From Pseudomonadota bacterium (GTDB lineage Bacteria; Pseudomonadota; Gammaproteobacteria; Burkholderiales; Burkholderiaceae), in the NCBI GenBank assembly GCA_021783435.1, contig JAJXUC010000199.1:1-5596 (forward strand): a stretch of DNA of 5,596 nucleotides. Direction: 5' to 3'. The number at the start of each line of letters is the position of its first letter. The first letter of the stretch is position 1. The notes under the pieces are model-generated. The model ran no database searches. It saw nothing but the letters and a program-made list of their open reading frames with translations, and had not been told where the DNA came from. Both the position numbers and the translations under genes were made by a program. Positions 5,591 through 5,596 of the stretch are shown in pieces.

Positions 5591-5596
5591 ATGAGA
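5591..5596 (+). CDS. Start of a probable iron-regulated gene (only two codons in window)
   Basis: ATG AGA ends the window. GGAG at 5579-5582 is eight bases upstream, a good ribosome site. With the promoter and Fur-like box in front, an iron-uptake gene such as a TonB-dependent receptor is a reasonable expectation, but nothing of the protein itself can be seen. Confidence 0.4.

Noticed and set aside
3239..5596. CRISPR array, toxin-antitoxin or defence system around the integrase
   Set aside because: No regularly spaced long repeats or small paired genes were found. The methyltransferase piece is too short to count as a restriction-modification system.

Overview
The window is high-GC DNA with proteobacterial gene style. 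A QseBC-type two-component pair sits behind an RND permease, starts are GTG or ATG behind GAGG-like ribosome sites, and there is a Fur-type box at the right edge. A betaproteobacterium of the Burkholderiales (Thiomonas-like) is my best guess, from protein flavour only and with low confidence.

Left part (1-3143): a conserved-looking operon on the + strand. It holds the C-terminal third of an RND efflux permease, an OmpR/PhoB-family response regulator whose start overlaps the permease end by 20 bp, and a membrane histidine kinase. The tight packing suggests that the two-component system controls the efflux pump or senses its substrate, but the sequence does not reveal the substrate.

Middle (3155-4397): a complete tRNA-Leu(CAA) begins 11 nt after the kinase stop and is followed by a good rho-independent terminator. 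A full-length tyrosine recombinase (phage or island integrase) lies in the same direction. Its leader (3336-3395) contains two families of short direct repeats. This is the classic arrangement of a tRNA-targeted integrative element, and the tRNA is the probable attachment site. I could not find a second copy of the tRNA 3' end in the window.

Right part (4398-5596): eroded accessory DNA. A short piece of a DNA methyltransferase (SPPY motif IV) runs in frame into a remnant of a CBS-domain protein broken by two frameshifts and a stop codon. After that comes a probable minus-strand remnant of a membrane protein, itself frameshifted. The last 90 bases hold a plausible sigma-70 promoter, a Fur-box-like sequence and a ribosome site leading to an ATG six bases before the window ends, so an iron-regulated gene probably starts there.

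No convincing new biological system is visible. The parts most worth a second look are the repeat-rich integrase leader, the methyltransferase/CBS junction and the Fur-type control region.
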